Shown here: piece by piece, positions 23,358 through 32,789 of the stretch | How the letters are laid out: every line of letters starts with the position of its first letter | Position numbering within the stretch: the first letter of the stretch is position 1 | Assembly (NCBI GenBank): GCA_964625855.1 | Contig: CAZVFC010000042.1 | Coordinates: 1-64,000 of the forward strand | Source: JAPLUA01 sp964625855 | Lineage (GTDB): Bacteria > Verrucomicrobiota > Verrucomicrobiia > Limisphaerales > UBA8199 | DNA length: 64,000 nt | Direction: 5' to 3' | The notes under the pieces: model-generated | What the model was told of the DNA's origin: nothing | Seen by the model: the letters and a program-made list of their open reading frames with translations, nothing else | The model's database searches: none | Program-made: the position numbers and the translations under genes

Positions 23358-23405
23358 GGTAGGGACGGTTCGCCGAAACGTCCGCCTCGGCGAGGCGTCC
23401 CTGCC
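23358..23405. repeat. GTAGGGACG palindromic repeat, intergenic copy
   Basis: This 48 bp copy (ggtagggacggttcgccgaa at the left, ggcgaggcgtccctgcc at the right) is the relative of the element inside the receiver-Hpt gene at 9186-9253. It sits in the 111 bp between the SDR and LarA-like genes, so it is within a probable operon and would be transcribed. Confidence 0.85.
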
Positions 23406-23413
23406 AGGAGCGC

Positions 23414-24271
23414 TCATACCCCGCTGAACGCGCTGAACCCGCCGTCCACCGCAATGACCTGCCCGGTGACGAACCCAGAGCCTTCATCGCTCAGCAGCCA
23501 GAGCAGCGTGCCCACCAGGTCTTCCGGCTTGCCGAAGTGGCCCTGGGGCGTGTGGGTGGTGATCGTATTGCCGCGGGGCGTCAACGATCCGTCGGGCTGA
23601 GTGAGCAGGGCGCGATTCTGGTCGGTCAGGAAGAAGCCCGGCGCGATGGCGTTGACGCGCACGCCGGTCTTCGAGAAATGCACCGCCAGCCACTGCGTGA
23701 AATTGCTCACGCCCGCCTTGGCCGCGCTGTAGGCCGGAATCTTCGTCAACGGCTTGAAGGCGTTCATCGAGGAGATGTTGATGATAATGCCGCGCCCCTT
23801 GACCACCATGTCCTGGCTGAAGACCTGGGTCGGCAGGAACGTGCCGAGGAAGTTCAGGTTGAACACGAACTGGATGCCCTCGACCGTCAGGTCATAGAAC
23901 GTCACCACGCCCTCCTTCTTGGCCGTGAGGTCTTCGCGCGAGAGATACTCCTTCGAGGTGGTCCCTTTCGGGTGATTGCCGCCCGCCCCATTGATCAGGA
24001 TATCCACGGGTCCGAAGGCGGCCTTGATCTGCGCGTGCGCCTGCTCGATGCTGGCCTTCTCGAGCACGTTGCAGGCAAACCCCTGGGCCACGCCGCCCGC
24101 CTTGACGATCCCGTCGGCCGCCTTCTGCGCCATGTCCGGCTTCAGGTCGAGGATGGCGACTTTGGCGCCGCATTGGGCGAGCGCATCCGCCATGACGCTG
24201 CACAGGATGCCACCGCCGCCCGTCACGACGGCCACCTGGTCTTTTAGATTCACGCGAAAGGGTATGGTCAT
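23414..24271 (-). CDS. SDR-type D-mannonate oxidoreductase (fructuronate reductase)
   Basis: This 285-residue short-chain dehydrogenase has the cofactor motif VVTGGGGILCSVMADAL (glycine-rich, near residue 16) and the NNAG-equivalent LINGAGGNHPKGTT. The catalytic serine lies in INISSMNAF and the YxxxK in PAYSAAKAGVS. The GAGGNHPK, FLGTFLPTQVF, NFTQWLAVHF and DGGFSAFSGV blocks match my recollection of the D-mannonate oxidoreductase SDR group, which interconverts D-mannonate and D-fructuronate with NAD(P). It is the promoter-proximal gene of a likely two-gene operon with the LarA homologue. No uxuA or uronate isomerase gene was found nearby. Confidence 0.85.
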   Translation of the reverse strand: MTIPFRVNLKDQVAVVTGGGGILCSVMADALAQCGAKVAILDLKPDMAQKAADGIVKAGGVAQGFACNVLEKASIEQAHAQIKAAFGPVDILINGAGGNHPKGTTSKEYLSREDLTAKKEGVVTFYDLTVEGIQFVFNLNFLGTFLPTQVFSQDMVVKGRGIIINISSMNAFKPLTKIPAYSAAKAGVSNFTQWLAVHFSKTGVRVNAIAPGFFLTDQNRALLTQPDGSLTPRGNTITTHTPQGHFGKPEDLVGTLLWLLSDEGSGFVTGQVIAVDGGFSAFSGV

Positions 24272-24973
24272 AAATAGTGTTTGTTCTTACCGGATCGCCG
24301 GCCACGAGCTTTCGTTGTGCCAGCCGCGCCGGTATCGCGGGAAGAATGATAATGGAAAATCCCGAGCGCGCCAGATATTTCCGTGAGTCGTATTGTGAGA
24401 ATCGGCTCGGCCCGAATGGTCTGTGGCTGGGATGACCGTTGGCGGCGCTGGGGCGCGGGCCAAACTGCAGTTCATCTCCATTCACCCCGCGTAGGTCCAC
24501 AAGAGGCGCTACCGGGGTAACAAGCGGACAGCTTGGTGGTCACTTGCTGAAAGGAATTGGCTTTCTGCGCGCCCGCCTGTGCTGAGGCTTGCGCGGGTGG
24601 GGCGTTGGTCAGGCTACCGATCCATCCCGCTGCTGAAGCTGGATCGGCTTTACAGCCAGAGAACGGGCTTTTAGTTAGAGCTTGCCTTGGGGGCTGTGAA
24701 TAGGCAGAATCGCCCCATGGTCAAACTGTGAGAGTCTCTCCGGCAGCGGCGGAGGGTTTCCCACGAGACTAAGTTCGTGCGCTCGCGCTAACGGCCGGCG
24801 CCGAATTCATGGGCATGATCAGGACTGTGGACATTGGACCAACGAGTGCGGCTTGTGGGCAGATCGAAGCGGGGATGCGGTGGTGTAGTGTCAGCTTCCC
24901 TCAGCAGTCGTGCATGTTGTGCGAGCCCGTCCCCTCCCGTCGGCGTTTCAATCCCTGAAGTAAAGGAATGACT
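24272..24973. other. gene-free stretch containing copy 1 of a 115 bp repeat
   Basis: About 700 bp separate the divergent SDR and subtilase genes. It contains the 115 bp element at 24322-24436. The remaining sequence shows no gene or RNA that I can identify. Confidence 0.65.
24322..24436 (+). repeat. 115 bp dispersed repeat, copy 1
   Basis: The copy begins agccgcgccgg, contains aatgataatg and aatcccgagcgcgccaga, and ends gggatgac. It aligns without gaps to 31485-31599 at about 80 percent by eye, and most differences are C/T or A/G. It could be a structured RNA or a mobile non-coding element; nothing in the sequence decides. Confidence 0.8.
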
Positions 24974-27900
24974 ATGAAATCCAGTTGGCTGGTGACAAAC
25001 CAAGGCGAATCCCGGAGAAAAGCGTTTATGAAGGCAAAGCTGTGCGCAGTGCTGGTTTTGAGTGGGCTGATGGTGACAGACGTTGGAGCGGGGCCGGCTC
25101 CAAGTCCCCGAACGGATTCCAGTGGGAACGGGCCTGCCAAGAGGAAATCAGCCTACTCATTTTCCTTTGGCAGCAACGCCCATTCCTCCAGTGCCAAAGG
25201 GTTGCAGGGAGGGAGGACACCAGTCCGGGCCTCCGTGCCAGGTGAGGTACTTGTGCGTCTAAAGAAGGGCGCGCAAAACAACTTGTCACTGCGGAAGGCA
25301 ACCGTTTCCGGAAAGGCTGGTCTTTCGGCTCTGGTCACTGATTCGAGTCTGAGCCAGGTCATCAAGAAGCACCGAGTCAGTTCTCTGGAACCTGCTTTCC
25401 GGGCCGCTCGCGAGGAAGGCAAGGCGAAGGCGGTGCCCCGATCTGCGAACGAACAGAGTCAGGTCGCTGTGCCGCACGGGCGTCCCGGGCGGTCGGACTT
25501 ATTTCGTTGGTATCGCTTGAAGCTCCCGCCGGAAGCGGAACTGGAAGCCGTGATGGCAGAATTGAGGAAGAACACTGAAGTGGAGATCGTCGAACCTAAC
25601 TATGAGTACCGCGCGCAGGGACTGGAGGATTTGCCTGATTCAACAACTGATCCGGCATTTGTCGAGCAGTGTCATTTGCTGCCGTGCAAGATACCGCAAC
25701 TGTGGGCATATCTTAGTACTAACGGCGTGAACCCAGGTGGCCTGCGCGATGTCGTCGTCGCGGTGATTGACACCGGAGTTGACTACACACACCCCGAGCT
25801 TGTTGGCAACATGTGGGTCAACGGAGGGGAAATCCCGGGAAATGGGGTTGACGACGACAACGACGGATTTGTGGACGACGTGCATGGGTGCAGCGTGGTC
25901 TCTGATGCGCGGAGCCATTCCGGAGACCCTATGGACCAGCACGGGCATGGCACGCACGTAGCTGGACTCATTGGGGCGACGGCCTTTAACCATCAAGGAG
26001 GGGTCGGGGTGGCCTTCAACGTGCAAATCATGGCCGTGCGAGCGGGCCAATATGGGGGCGTGTTCACCACAACGGACATTGCCGAAGGCCTCCTTTATGC
26101 AGTGGATCACGGGGCCGACGTCATCAACATGAGCTTCGGCGGGTACCAGCGGTCACAGATCCAGGAGGACGCTATGAGTGTCGCTTTCAGCCAGGCCGTG
26201 CTGGTGGCGGCTGCTGGCAACGATTCCTACCCCACCGAGAACGCACCGAACGTCCCCTCGGCGCCATTTTACCCGGCAGCGCTTCCCTGGGTGCTGGGGG
26301 TAATGGCCACGGACGTTGATGAATACAACACAATAGCCTGGTTCAGCAATTTTGATCCCTGTCCTGAGACACGCTACGAGTACGAGGTTGCAGCTCCGGG
26401 AAGCCATAATTACAGCACACTGCCGGGAAACCAGTATGCCTCCTGGAGTGGCACCTCGATGGCGGCGCCGGTGGTTTCAGGAGTCGCCGCACTGTTGCGA
26501 TCCTTCTATTCAGATCGAGCCATTTATAGTAGCCGGTTCATTATGTCCCAGATTGCGGGCACCACCGACGGCGAAAAGGGCGGTGAACCAGGTCAGCGCG
26601 CTCCGATAATGAACGCCTACCGGGCGGCTTCTGATAAGCCGGTGCCGGGGGTAACCGTGCTCGAGAATTGGGTGTTCGACGACCCGACCATCAGCACCAA
26701 GAACGATGGCGACGGCAGAGTGGACGCTGGTGAGACGGTTCATCTGGCCCTCGAATTGATCAATCGGTCGGGCATGGCTTCGAATGTGGTAGTCACGCTG
26801 GAGGCCAAAGCCGGCGCCGTGGGCACCGATCCCTACGTGACGATGCTCACGAACAGCATTAACTACGGCGTTATCGGCCCATTTAACACGGCGGACAACG
26901 GCTTCATCTACGACGCAGGCGGTGTCATCACGGGTGTGGAGCGTCCATTTGTCTTCCAAGTTGTAAGCAACTGTCCCAACGACCATGTCATTCCGTTCGT
27001 AGCAACGATTAAATATCGGAATGGCTGGGATCCAGAGGACACTACGGTGTACGAGCGAACATGCCAATTCAGTTACACAGTTCAACGGGGCAAGGATGTC
27101 CCAAGGGTTATTAGCACAAATATGGTGCTGTCGGCGGAGGACTTTTGGATAGTGGCCAGTCCGGTCTTGATCGAACCCGGAGCGACTCTCACAATTGGCC
27201 CTGGTACGCAGGTCCAATGGGGCGGTATCAGTGATGACCCCTACAACCCTGGACCGCAGAACGGAAACATGGTCGTGCGTGGCAACCTGCGGGTTGAGGG
27301 AACCTGCGAGCAGCCGGTGTCCTTCTTTCCTTCCTACTTGGTTGCGGGACAAGTCGTGAACATCACGGTTGAGGGAGGGGCTGCCGACTTGGGCTTCGTT
27401 AAGGTGCGAAATCCCTACTTGACAGGAATTAGCACGGTGGATCACGGCTATTTTGATTGGGATTTGGGGTCCTCGACGATTTCTGCGGAGAAGATCAGCA
27501 ACAGCGTGTTCCACAAGTTACGGGGAGGCGGCAGCCTTGAGGCGCACGTGTTTCAGAGGTGTCTGTTCGATGCCGGCTGGCTGGCTCCAAATTCGGGAGT
27601 AATACAGGGCTGCACATTTCTGCAGGATAATGAGAACAACCGCCCGGTGAGCATCAGCATCCCCATTACAGCCGACAAGAGTGCCTTTGGCGGGATCGAC
27701 GTAGGTTATTATGAGGTGATCTGGATCGGTATTACCAACGTGGTAACTCGCAGCAACTATACGTACGCGACTCTGCCCGTGGACTATACTCGGCTTCAAG
27801 AGGCAGAACTAATCGCTCAGTACTTCGGCGGTCATGTCGCCTCGATCGCCGACCAGGCTGAACAGACCTTCCTGGAATGGTATGTGCAACAGTGGTCCGG

Positions 27901-30900
27901 CTACGGGTTATGGGGAAACACGACTTTCATTGGGCTAAGCGATGAAGGGCACCCTGGGGATTACCGATGGGTGGATGGAACCGCCATGAATTATTCTAAA
28001 TGGGCGTCGGGCCTCCCGGCTGCGTTATCGCCTTTTACCAAGCACGTAGTGGCTTTTAGCCGTCTGCCAGTCAACCTTCCGGGGTGGCTTGGAACATGGA
28101 AGAACATGGAGCCAATCTCCTGCGGTTGGGGCGATCCGAGAGGAATAGGCTTTGGAATGCATTTTATCCTGAAGCTGCCTGGCACATGGACGGCGGACCA
28201 GTTGAACGCGGCGGTTGTCAGTGGGGACCTGCTCAACTACGTCAGAGCAAGGTTTCATGGAGACATCAGGTATAACGCTTTCCTTAGCAAATATTGGGAT
28301 CCTAACCTCGACCACTGGATGCGGGTGTGCGGCACAAGTGGGTATTTTCCTCAAGACGACCCGAGACCGCATCGCGTCTATTCCGCCATGTACGACAATT
28401 ACTGGGGGACTGCGTCTACGGAACTCATCGACCATGCCATTCTCGACTACAACGATGATTTTGTCAGCTCGACCATTGACTATCTTCCGGCTCCAACGAA
28501 TGGCTTTGCGACCACCTATCCTTTCGTGGAACAGGTACTCATCAACGGTATGACGGCAGAATCCATCCCGATGGTGGGTGCCGGGCAGACGGAGTTCACG
28601 ATCAAGTTCAACCGGGCGATGAACACAAACATCGAGCCGTTCGTCACGTTCGGCCCCAGCTCGCCCCACACGGATTACACGGTGAGACCGGTTGACACCA
28701 ATTTCGTCTACACAACTAACGGCTGGGTGAACACGCAGACTTGGAAAGGTTCATTCTGGATGACTCCCATGACCGGCAACGGGTATCACCTGATGCGCAT
28801 TTCTGGCGCGGTGGCGGCGGATGATCCCTGGCTCGTGTCCGGGTATGACGTGGCCCGGTTCCGGTTCCAGGTCCAGACGATGGGGGTTGCGTCCATGACG
28901 TTGCAGGCGAACGGACGGGAAGGCCGCATCGACTTGAGCTGGCAGCAGAATGACTACGATTTGCTGGCTGGCTATAACTTGTACCGAGCTACAAACTCCA
29001 GCGGTCCCTACGCGAGGCTGAACACCACGATCATCCCAGCAGGTCAGGAAGCCTTCACCGACACTAACGTTGTGCCTGGCCGTCCGATGTTCTACAAATT
29101 CACCGTCCTCACAACCGGCTTCGAGGAATCCGACTTTTCCAACGTCGCTTCTGCCGCTGCTGTTGATACGATTCCTCCAATTCTAAACCATGTGGCAGTA
29201 ACGACCGCGCCGCCAGCACGTGGCCTGCAAATCAAGGCGACCGCCACCGACAATCTGCGCGTGCAGAGCGTGACGCTCCAGTACCGGGCATCCGGCAGCA
29301 CGTCGAACTACACCAGCGTAGCCATGGTAAATGTGAGCAGCAACAATTGGTCCGCGACGATTCCCGGATCGGCGGTCCAGCCGCCCGGGCTCGAATACTA
29401 CCTGCTGGCCAGCGACGGCATCAGCCAGGCCTACAGCGGCACGCCGTTGTTGCCGCACGTTGTGACGGTCAGCGCGGTCCCAACGCTCAGCTCGGTGACT
29501 CCAAACCAGGGGTCGGCGAGCGGCGGCACACGGGTGACATTGGCCGGGACCTTGTTCGAGCCTGGCTCGACCGTGATGTTCGGCGGCGCCCTGGCCAGTG
29601 ACGTCGTCCTGGTGACCGCGAACCAACTCACCTGCCTGACCCCGCCCCATTTCCCTGCCCTGGTGGATGTCAAAGTCACCAATACCGACGGGACCAGCGC
29701 CACCCTCCTGAACGGGTTCCGATACGTGGACACCGCGGCGGTTGTCTCGCTGGCAGCGACCAATGGATATTACGGGTCGCAGGTTGAATTGCCCCTTTCC
29801 GCCGCAAACGTCACCGGGCTGCGGGCCGGCAGCATCACCGTCACGTTCAACGCGGCGGTATTGTCGCTCATTGACGTCCGGCTGGGCACCCTGACTGCGG
29901 GCTGGTCGGTCTCCCACAACCAGGCCAACCCGGGACGGGTATTGATTTCCCTGGCAGGCGCGACCTCCGTCACCGGCAGCGGCTCTTTGGCAATCCTTAA
30001 GTTCTCGGTGGTCGGCGCGCCCACTACGTCATCCCCGCTGACGCTGGGGTCAGTGTCACTTAACGACGGGGCCATCACCGCCAGCCTCAGCGACGGGCTG
30101 TTCACCGTCAGCGGCTTCTTCCAGGTTGCAGGAAAGGTGAACTACTTCTCGGGCAGCAAAGCGGTGCCCGGAACGGACCTGGCTCTGGCCGGGACCGGCA
30201 GCTTCTCGACGACTACAGCCACCAATGGCCTGTATGTGATCACGAATATTCCCACGGGCAGTTACACGCTCAGTCCGCAAAAGACCAACGACGTGGCAGA
30301 GATTACAGCCTACGACGCGTCGCTGGTGCTCCAAGCGGACGCGCACGCGATCACTCTCTCTGCCGAGCAGGTCTTGGCGGGGGACGTAAACCGCAATGGC
30401 GCGGTCTCCGCTATGGACGCGGCTTACATTCTCGAAATGGCGGTCGGCCTGATTGAGGCTCCGTTCCCCGGGGCCGGCAAGTTGTGGGAATTCGTGCCGA
30501 ACCAGCGAAGCTACGCGCTGTTGAATGGCGACCTCACAGGGCAGGACTTCACCGCCGTGCTGATCGGTGACGTGTCGGGCAACTGGGAGCCCGGTAGCCC
30601 GCCCCAGGGAGGGCCGTGGCTTGCCGGCGGGAAAAGAATGAAAGACGAAGGTTCGTCAGACGCGGCGCTGGTCGCGGTGGATAGCGCGCCGGTTGCCGCG
30701 ACCGGCGAACAGATCGCCCGGGTGTTGCTCCAGATGACCAACCCGGCGGTTTACTCTGCGGATTTGGTGCTGAGCTACACGCCGACCAACCAGGTGATCG
30801 TAGCCGTGGAATCAGGCACGGATACCGGCTTCGCTATTGCCAGCAACACCAATACCCCTGGCATTATCCGTGTCGGCCTGGCTGACAGCGAGCCTTCTGC

Positions 30901-31393
30901 CATCAATGGTCCGCTAGTCCTGGTGCGGTTTGCCGATTCGGAGCCGGTCAACGTCCAAGTTGATCAAATCAGCCTTAACGAGGACCTGTTGCCGACTCCA
31001 ACCGCCACCAGAGTGGCGACCTTCGATTGCGATAATGACGGCCTGATTTACCACGACGAATTGAACGCCTTTCATACTGATCCGGCCAATCCGGACACTG
31101 ACGGTGACGGGATGAAGGATGGCGTGGAGGTGCGCGCGGGCACAAATCCGTTGGATCGCTTGTCAGTGTTTGCATTGCGCGCGTGCACGGTGGCGGTGAA
31201 CGGCAGCCGGCAAATCACCTGGTCGGCAGTGCCTGGCCGACGCTATCAGCTTGAATATCGCGACTGTCTGGCAGACTCGTCGTGGACAGAGACGGGGCCC
31301 GTCGTTACCGCAGACCAGGAAACCCTATCCGTGTGGGATGATTTCACGGTGCCTGGTAGTGCGCGGCTGTATCGGGTCCGGTTGGTTCAGTAG
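24974..31393 (+). CDS. giant secreted subtilase with lectin, cohesin-like and dockerin-like modules
   Basis: This is a 2139-residue S8 serine protease. AAAGGA sits 6 nt before ATG 24974; ATGs at 24968 and 25028 are alternatives. A signal peptide (CAVLVLSGLMVTDVGAG) and a propeptide (about 70-230) precede the catalytic domain, with D266 (VIDTGVDYTH), H325 (HGHGTHVAG) and S495 (SGTSMAAPVVSG). Downstream modules include a C-type-lectin-like domain at about 910-1072 (FIGLSDEGHPGDYRWVDGT), FN3 at about 1304-1397, IPT/TIG at about 1502-1586, and a cohesin-like domain at about 1586-1712. A dockerin-like repeat (GDVNRNGAVSAMDAAYIL) follows near 1800. Calcium-binding DxDxDG repeats lie near 2020-2060 (NPDTDGDGMKDGVE). 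The final RLYRVRLVQ domain is shared with other secreted proteins here. It likely acts on extracellular protein or glycoprotein. Confidence 0.9.
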   Translation: MKSSWLVTNQGESRRKAFMKAKLCAVLVLSGLMVTDVGAGPAPSPRTDSSGNGPAKRKSAYSFSFGSNAHSSSAKGLQGGRTPVRASVPGEVLVRLKKGAQNNLSLRKATVSGKAGLSALVTDSSLSQVIKKHRVSSLEPAFRAAREEGKAKAVPRSANEQSQVAVPHGRPGRSDLFRWYRLKLPPEAELEAVMAELRKNTEVEIVEPNYEYRAQGLEDLPDSTTDPAFVEQCHLLPCKIPQLWAYLSTNGVNPGGLRDVVVAVIDTGVDYTHPELVGNMWVNGGEIPGNGVDDDNDGFVDDVHGCSVVSDARSHSGDPMDQHGHGTHVAGLIGATAFNHQGGVGVAFNVQIMAVRAGQYGGVFTTTDIAEGLLYAVDHGADVINMSFGGYQRSQIQEDAMSVAFSQAVLVAAAGNDSYPTENAPNVPSAPFYPAALPWVLGVMATDVDEYNTIAWFSNFDPCPETRYEYEVAAPGSHNYSTLPGNQYASWSGTSMAAPVVSGVAALLRSFYSDRAIYSSRFIMSQIAGTTDGEKGGEPGQRAPIMNAYRAASDKPVPGVTVLENWVFDDPTISTKNDGDGRVDAGETVHLALELINRSGMASNVVVTLEAKAGAVGTDPYVTMLTNSINYGVIGPFNTADNGFIYDAGGVITGVERPFVFQVVSNCPNDHVIPFVATIKYRNGWDPEDTTVYERTCQFSYTVQRGKDVPRVISTNMVLSAEDFWIVASPVLIEPGATLTIGPGTQVQWGGISDDPYNPGPQNGNMVVRGNLRVEGTCEQPVSFFPSYLVAGQVVNITVEGGAADLGFVKVRNPYLTGISTVDHGYFDWDLGSSTISAEKISNSVFHKLRGGGSLEAHVFQRCLFDAGWLAPNSGVIQGCTFLQDNENNRPVSISIPITADKSAFGGIDVGYYEVIWIGITNVVTRSNYTYATLPVDYTRLQEAELIAQYFGGHVASIADQAEQTFLEWYVQQWSGYGLWGNTTFIGLSDEGHPGDYRWVDGTAMNYSKWASGLPAALSPFTKHVVAFSRLPVNLPGWLGTWKNMEPISCGWGDPRGIGFGMHFILKLPGTWTADQLNAAVVSGDLLNYVRARFHGDIRYNAFLSKYWDPNLDHWMRVCGTSGYFPQDDPRPHRVYSAMYDNYWGTASTELIDHAILDYNDDFVSSTIDYLPAPTNGFATTYPFVEQVLINGMTAESIPMVGAGQTEFTIKFNRAMNTNIEPFVTFGPSSPHTDYTVRPVDTNFVYTTNGWVNTQTWKGSFWMTPMTGNGYHLMRISGAVAADDPWLVSGYDVARFRFQVQTMGVASMTLQANGREGRIDLSWQQNDYDLLAGYNLYRATNSSGPYARLNTTIIPAGQEAFTDTNVVPGRPMFYKFTVLTTGFEESDFSNVASAAAVDTIPPILNHVAVTTAPPARGLQIKATATDNLRVQSVTLQYRASGSTSNYTSVAMVNVSSNNWSATIPGSAVQPPGLEYYLLASDGISQAYSGTPLLPHVVTVSAVPTLSSVTPNQGSASGGTRVTLAGTLFEPGSTVMFGGALASDVVLVTANQLTCLTPPHFPALVDVKVTNTDGTSATLLNGFRYVDTAAVVSLAATNGYYGSQVELPLSAANVTGLRAGSITVTFNAAVLSLIDVRLGTLTAGWSVSHNQANPGRVLISLAGATSVTGSGSLAILKFSVVGAPTTSSPLTLGSVSLNDGAITASLSDGLFTVSGFFQVAGKVNYFSGSKAVPGTDLALAGTGSFSTTTATNGLYVITNIPTGSYTLSPQKTNDVAEITAYDASLVLQADAHAITLSAEQVLAGDVNRNGAVSAMDAAYILEMAVGLIEAPFPGAGKLWEFVPNQRSYALLNGDLTGQDFTAVLIGDVSGNWEPGSPPQGGPWLAGGKRMKDEGSSDAALVAVDSAPVAATGEQIARVLLQMTNPAVYSADLVLSYTPTNQVIVAVESGTDTGFAIASNTNTPGIIRVGLADSEPSAINGPLVLVRFADSEPVNVQVDQISLNEDLLPTPTATRVATFDCDNDGLIYHDELNAFHTDPANPDTDGDGMKDGVEVRAGTNPLDRLSVFALRACTVAVNGSRQITWSAVPGRRYQLEYRDCLADSSWTETGPVVTADQETLSVWDDFTVPGSARLYRVRLVQ

Positions 31394-31716
31394 AGCGTCT
31401 TGCTAGGCCGACACTGGCGACGACTGGTAACCGCCGTCGGCGGAGAACGTGGGGTAGTACTCACAGCGGGCTTCGCGCAGGAGCAGCCGCGCCGGCATTG
31501 CAGACACAATGATAATGAAGAATCCCGAGCGCGCCAGAGTTTTCCGCAAGTCGCATCGTGGGAATTCGGTTATCCCGAACGGTTTGTGGCCGGGATGACG
31601 ATGGGCGGCGCAACGGCGAGCCGCCGCAGGAAGGGGAGCCGCGCACGGCCCGCGTGCCGCCCGGGACAACCGGCTGAGAACGCCGGTTGACCGTAGTTGC
31701 AAACGAGACTATAGAT
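31394..31716. other. gene-free stretch containing copy 2 of the 115 bp repeat
   Basis: The stretch lies between the subtilase stop and the toxin-antitoxin operator. It contains the repeat at 31485-31599. No gene or terminator hairpin stands out. Confidence 0.65.
31485..31599 (+). repeat. 115 bp dispersed repeat, copy 2
   Basis: Same orientation and length as copy 1 at 24322-24436, with no gaps needed. The two copies lie just outside the two ends of the subtilase gene. Confidence 0.8.
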
Positions 31717-31736
31717 AGTATCAAATGAGTGATACT
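31717..31736. promoter_or_regulatory. perfect palindrome over the antitoxin start codon, likely operator
   Basis: AGTATCA at 31717-31723 and TGATACT at 31730-31736 form a perfect 7 bp inverted repeat with a 6 bp spacer that contains the ATG of the antitoxin gene. Autorepression by Xre-type antitoxins is typical, so binding here would block initiation of the operon. This is inference from position and symmetry. Confidence 0.6.
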
Positions 31737-32240
31737 TTGGCTAAAGTACCGACGGAGAAGTCCTCGGGCGCGCCGGCTGGCCGCCGCAAGAGCGTCCGAT
31801 GGCCTTTGAAGAAAGGCGGAAACGGCGTGGTCAGCTACTGCATCTACGGACCAACGGGTAAGATGACCTTTTCGCCCGCCAAGCTGGTCGAGGTGCTCCG
31901 CGTCGGCCTGCCGGTGCGCGAGTTAAACGACCTGCAGGCCACTCTCGCCGTGCCTATGGAAAAGCTCGCCCCCATGCTGGGCATTTCCAAGGCTACCTTC
32001 CATCGCCGTAAGGCGGCCGGACGGCTGGACCAGGCGGAATCTGACCGCGTGCTCCGTTTCGCCCGGCTCATGGGCCGGGCCGTACAAGTCCTGGAATCGG
32101 AGGAAAACGCCCGCCGGTGGCTGGCCTCGCCCCAATTCGGCCTGGGCGGCGCGGTGCCGCTGGAATATGCGGAAACCGAGGTCGGTGCGCGCGAAGTCGA
32201 GGACCTGCTGGGCCGTATTGAATACGGGGTTTACTCCTGA
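31725..32240 (+). CDS. Xre/MbcA/ParS-type antitoxin of a RES toxin
   Basis: This 171-residue protein has the two-part layout of the family. An N-terminal helix-turn-helix (LAPMLGISKATFHRRKAAG, about 85-105) binds DNA, and a C-terminal DUF2384 domain (ARLMGRAVQVLESEENARRW, then EVEDLLGRIEYGVYS) blocks the toxin. The stop overlaps the toxin start (TGATG), so the pair is translationally coupled. The DUF2384 tail normally inserts into the RES active site. The gene begins inside a perfect palindrome that is a plausible autoregulatory operator. Confidence 0.93.
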   Translation: MSDTLAKVPTEKSSGAPAGRRKSVRWPLKKGGNGVVSYCIYGPTGKMTFSPAKLVEVLRVGLPVRELNDLQATLAVPMEKLAPMLGISKATFHRRKAAGRLDQAESDRVLRFARLMGRAVQVLESEENARRWLASPQFGLGGAVPLEYAETEVGAREVEDLLGRIEYGVYS

Positions 32241-32695
32241 TGGGCCAGGGGTGGCGCATCATAAAACAAAAGCACGCCGCCACCGCGTTCACCGGCGAAG
32301 GCGCGGCCAAGGCGGGTGGCCGTTGGAACTCGCGGGGCGTGCTTGTCGTTTATACGAGTTGCACCAGGTCCCTTGCCACGCTGGAGAACCTGGTGCATTT
32401 GAACCCGCCCTTGACCTTCAAATACGTGGCCATCCCGGTGAAGTTTGACGACGCACTGGTTGAGGTCTTCCCGGTCAAGAACCTGCCCGCCGACTGGCGG
32501 ACTGAGCCGCCGCCCCCCTCTACCAAAGTCCTTGGCGATGCCTGGGTGAAGGCGGCACGGTCGGCGGTGCTGGCCCTTCCCAGCGTCATTACCGGCGACA
32601 CCAACTATCTCCTCAACCCGGCCCACCCTGACTTCAAGAAGATCACCATCGGCAAGCCAGAGCCGTTTACCTTTGATCCCCGGCTGCTCACCTGA
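32240..32695 (+). CDS. RES-domain toxin (NAD-degrading or ADP-ribosylating type)
   Basis: This 151-residue RES-domain protein shows the expected polar residues: R28 in AGGRWNSRG, Y38 in VVYTSCTRSLATLE, E49, and S115 in ALPSVITGDTNYLLNP. Characterised RES toxins (MbcT, ParT, Res) deplete NAD+ or ADP-ribosylate targets, and the pocket formed by these residues binds NAD. It is full length for the family. It is the second gene of the antitoxin-toxin operon and nothing follows in the same direction. I infer NAD-dependent toxicity from the family, not from this sequence alone. Confidence 0.93.
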   Translation: MGQGWRIIKQKHAATAFTGEGAAKAGGRWNSRGVLVVYTSCTRSLATLENLVHLNPPLTFKYVAIPVKFDDALVEVFPVKNLPADWRTEPPPPSTKVLGDAWVKAARSAVLALPSVITGDTNYLLNPAHPDFKKITIGKPEPFTFDPRLLT

Positions 32696-32789
32696 ACCGA
32701 TACTGGATTTGCTTTTTGTGCGCCCGATGGTACTGAGCGCTGCGCTGGCGAGCCGGGCAGGATCTTCATACACTCGCCTTCATGGAGGC

